From: Phycisphaerae bacterium
GTDB lineage: Bacteria; Planctomycetota; Phycisphaerae; UBA1845
DNA length: 14,031 bases
Reading direction: 5' to 3'
NCBI GenBank assembly: GCA_021604825.1
Contig: BQJS01000129.1
Coordinates: 1 to 14,031 of the forward strand
The notes beneath the pieces are model-generated. The model saw only the letters and a program-made list of their open reading frames with translations. It did not search any database and was not told the DNA's origin. Shown here one piece after another: positions 12,888-14,031 of the stretch. A program made the position numbers and the translations under genes. Each line of letters opens with the position of its first letter. Within the stretch, counting starts at the first letter, position 1.

Positions 12888-14031
12888 ATGGCTCACGACC
12901 CCGAACAAAACAAATCCAACGAAGATCAATCTCGGCCGTTGTCGGTTTTGCGGGCGATGATCGATTCGATTGATCACGACGTATTGCAACTGCTCGCAAA
13001 GCGTAATGCCCTCGTCGGTGAGGTTGCCGAATACAAACGCCATCATCGCCGCCGAATTCGCGACCTCAGCCGAGAGCGCGAACTGCTTAACGATCGGCGC
13101 GAACGTGCGACTCCGCTGGGGCTTTCGCCCGAGATGATCGAAAGCATGTTTCGGTTGATCCTCTGGGCCAGCCGCGATCGCCAAGCCACTTTGAAAGCCG
13201 AAGTCCCGGTTGATATCGAACCACGCACCGTCGCGATCATCGGTGGCAAGGGCGGGATGGGAAAATGTCTTGCGAACCTCTTTGGCGATCTTGGCCACGC
13301 GGTGATGATCGCCGATGTGGATACACAGCTTTCGTCGAAGGAGGCGGCGTCGGTCGCCGATGTGGTGGTGATCAGCGTGCCGATCGAAGCAACGCCCGAC
13401 GTGATTCGCGAGTTGGGACCGCTCGTCAAGAAAGAGAGCCTGCTGATTGACGTGTGTTCGGTGAAGACCGAGCCGCTTAGCGTTATGATGGAGCATTGTG
13501 AGGCGAGCGTGATTGGTACGCATCCGTTGTTTGGCCCAAGTGTTCACTCATTGCAGGGGCAGCGGTTGGTGATTACGCCGGGGCGCGGCGACGAATGGCT
13601 TGCGTGGCTTAAGGCAATGTTTGAAGCCCGCGGTTTGGAACTCTTGGAAACGTCGGCTGAGCGACATGACAAAGCGATGGCGATTGTGCAGGTGTTGACG
13701 CACTTTTCCACCGAAGTCATGGGCAAGACGATGGCGCGGTTGGGCGTGCCCATCGACGAGACGCTCTTGTTTACATCGCCGATCTACATGCTCGAAATGT
13801 TCATGACGGCACGACACTTTGCCCAATCGCCGAGGCTTTATGGCTCCATCCAGATGGCCAACCCAGAGACGCCGGCTGTGACTGCTGCCTACATTGAAGC
13901 GGCAGAAGCGCTGCGAAAAATTGCGACGGAGCAAGACCGCGACGCGTTTAAGCAAACGTTCGACGATGTGCGGGCGTACTTCGGCGAGTTCACCGAACAG
14001 GCGATGGCCCAATCCGACTTCCTCATTGACC
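12888..14031 (+). CDS. tyrA: Bifunctional chorismate mutase / prephenate dehydrogenase (T-protein type), 3' end missing
   Basis: Carries out two consecutive steps of tyrosine synthesis: chorismate to prephenate, then NAD-dependent oxidation and decarboxylation to 4-hydroxyphenylpyruvate. The 381 visible residues align along their length with E. coli TyrA. The AroQ mutase part (about 18-100) keeps Arg22, Arg39, Lys50, Asp59, Arg62, Glu63 and Gln99, matching active-site residues Arg11, Arg28, Lys39, Asp48, Arg51, Glu52 and Gln88 of E. coli mutase at a constant offset. The dehydrogenase part has a Rossmann motif GGKGGMG (119-125). It also has Lys193 (SVK), His212 (THPLFGP), His260 and Arg309, equivalent to Lys178, His197, His245 and Arg294 of E. 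coli TyrA. Arg286 of E. coli (SPIYR) is Met301 here (SPIYM). These correspondences are from memory. No stop is reached before the edge; by comparison little is missing. The ribosome binding site is weak. Confidence 0.92.
   Translation, partial: MAHDPEQNKSNEDQSRPLSVLRAMIDSIDHDVLQLLAKRNALVGEVAEYKRHHRRRIRDLSRERELLNDRRERATPLGLSPEMIESMFRLILWASRDRQATLKAEVPVDIEPRTVAIIGGKGGMGKCLANLFGDLGHAVMIADVDTQLSSKEAASVADVVVISVPIEATPDVIRELGPLVKKESLLIDVCSVKTEPLSVMMEHCEASVIGTHPLFGPSVHSLQGQRLVITPGRGDEWLAWLKAMFEARGLELLETSAERHDKAMAIVQVLTHFSTEVMGKTMARLGVPIDETLLFTSPIYMLEMFMTARHFAQSPRLYGSIQMANPETPAVTAAYIEAAEALRKIATEQDRDAFKQTFDDVRAYFGEFTEQAMAQSDFLID

Noticed and set aside
12864..13547. 227-codon minus-strand frame opposite tyrA
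   Set aside because: The plus strand encodes a clear chorismate mutase and Rossmann domain, so this frame is a shadow.
1..14031. Defence system, CRISPR array, prophage, integron or biosynthetic cluster
   Set aside because: There are no regularly spaced direct repeats, no Cas, nuclease or toxin pairs, no integrase, and no clustered tailoring enzymes; the genes read as ordinary chromosomal functions.

Overview
The window is a moderately GC-rich stretch of an ordinary bacterial chromosome. It is densely coded on both strands, and most genes have a GGAG-type ribosome binding site. The gene set hints at Planctomycetota or a related lineage: a secreted HExxH protein with a DUF1080/LamG-like C-terminus, a zinc-ribbon/RDD membrane protein, and a lysine/arginine-rich orphan membrane protein. 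This is inference only (about 0.5), because no rRNA or other taxonomic marker is present. I see no rRNA, tRNA, CRISPR array, phage gene or insertion-sequence transposase.

Layout from left to right. Positions 1-206 (minus) hold the start of an EamA/DMT transporter that runs off the edge. It diverges from a tryptophanase gene (551-1897, plus). The tryptophanase converges on a secreted HExxH protein (1911-3263, minus); their two stop codons lie inside one inverted repeat. After a 338-base gap with small palindromes come three minus-strand genes: a zinc-ribbon RDD membrane protein (3602-4147), an NTF2/SnoaL-like protein (4193-4597), and a lipoprotein serine protease (4779-6032). A 378-base regulatory gap leads to an Hsp20 small heat-shock protein (6411-6872, plus).

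The middle holds a CNNM/CorC-like membrane CBS protein (6981-8018, minus) and a MutS2 homologue without an Smr domain (8134-10047, minus). Each 82-base gap-filling element (6869-6950 and 8050-8131) flanking the CNNM gene is a pair of inverted GTAG-headed palindromes. This is the architecture of a REPIN (paired REP sequences mobilised by RAYT transposases).

The right part is all plus strand: an HtrA/Deg-family periplasmic protease with two PDZ domains (10237-11694), an unrecognised polytopic membrane protein (12032-12871), and, 16 bases later, a bifunctional chorismate mutase/prephenate dehydrogenase of the E. coli T-protein type (12888 to the edge).

Functional threads: envelope protein quality control (HtrA, lipoprotein protease, Hsp20) and aromatic amino-acid metabolism (tryptophan breakdown to indole, tyrosine synthesis). 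These genes are not arranged as one system. I found no convincing undescribed multi-gene system. The best leads are the REPIN pair, the Smr-less MutS2 ending beside one of them, the metalloprotease-like protein lacking the expected third zinc ligand, and the T-protein-type TyrA.
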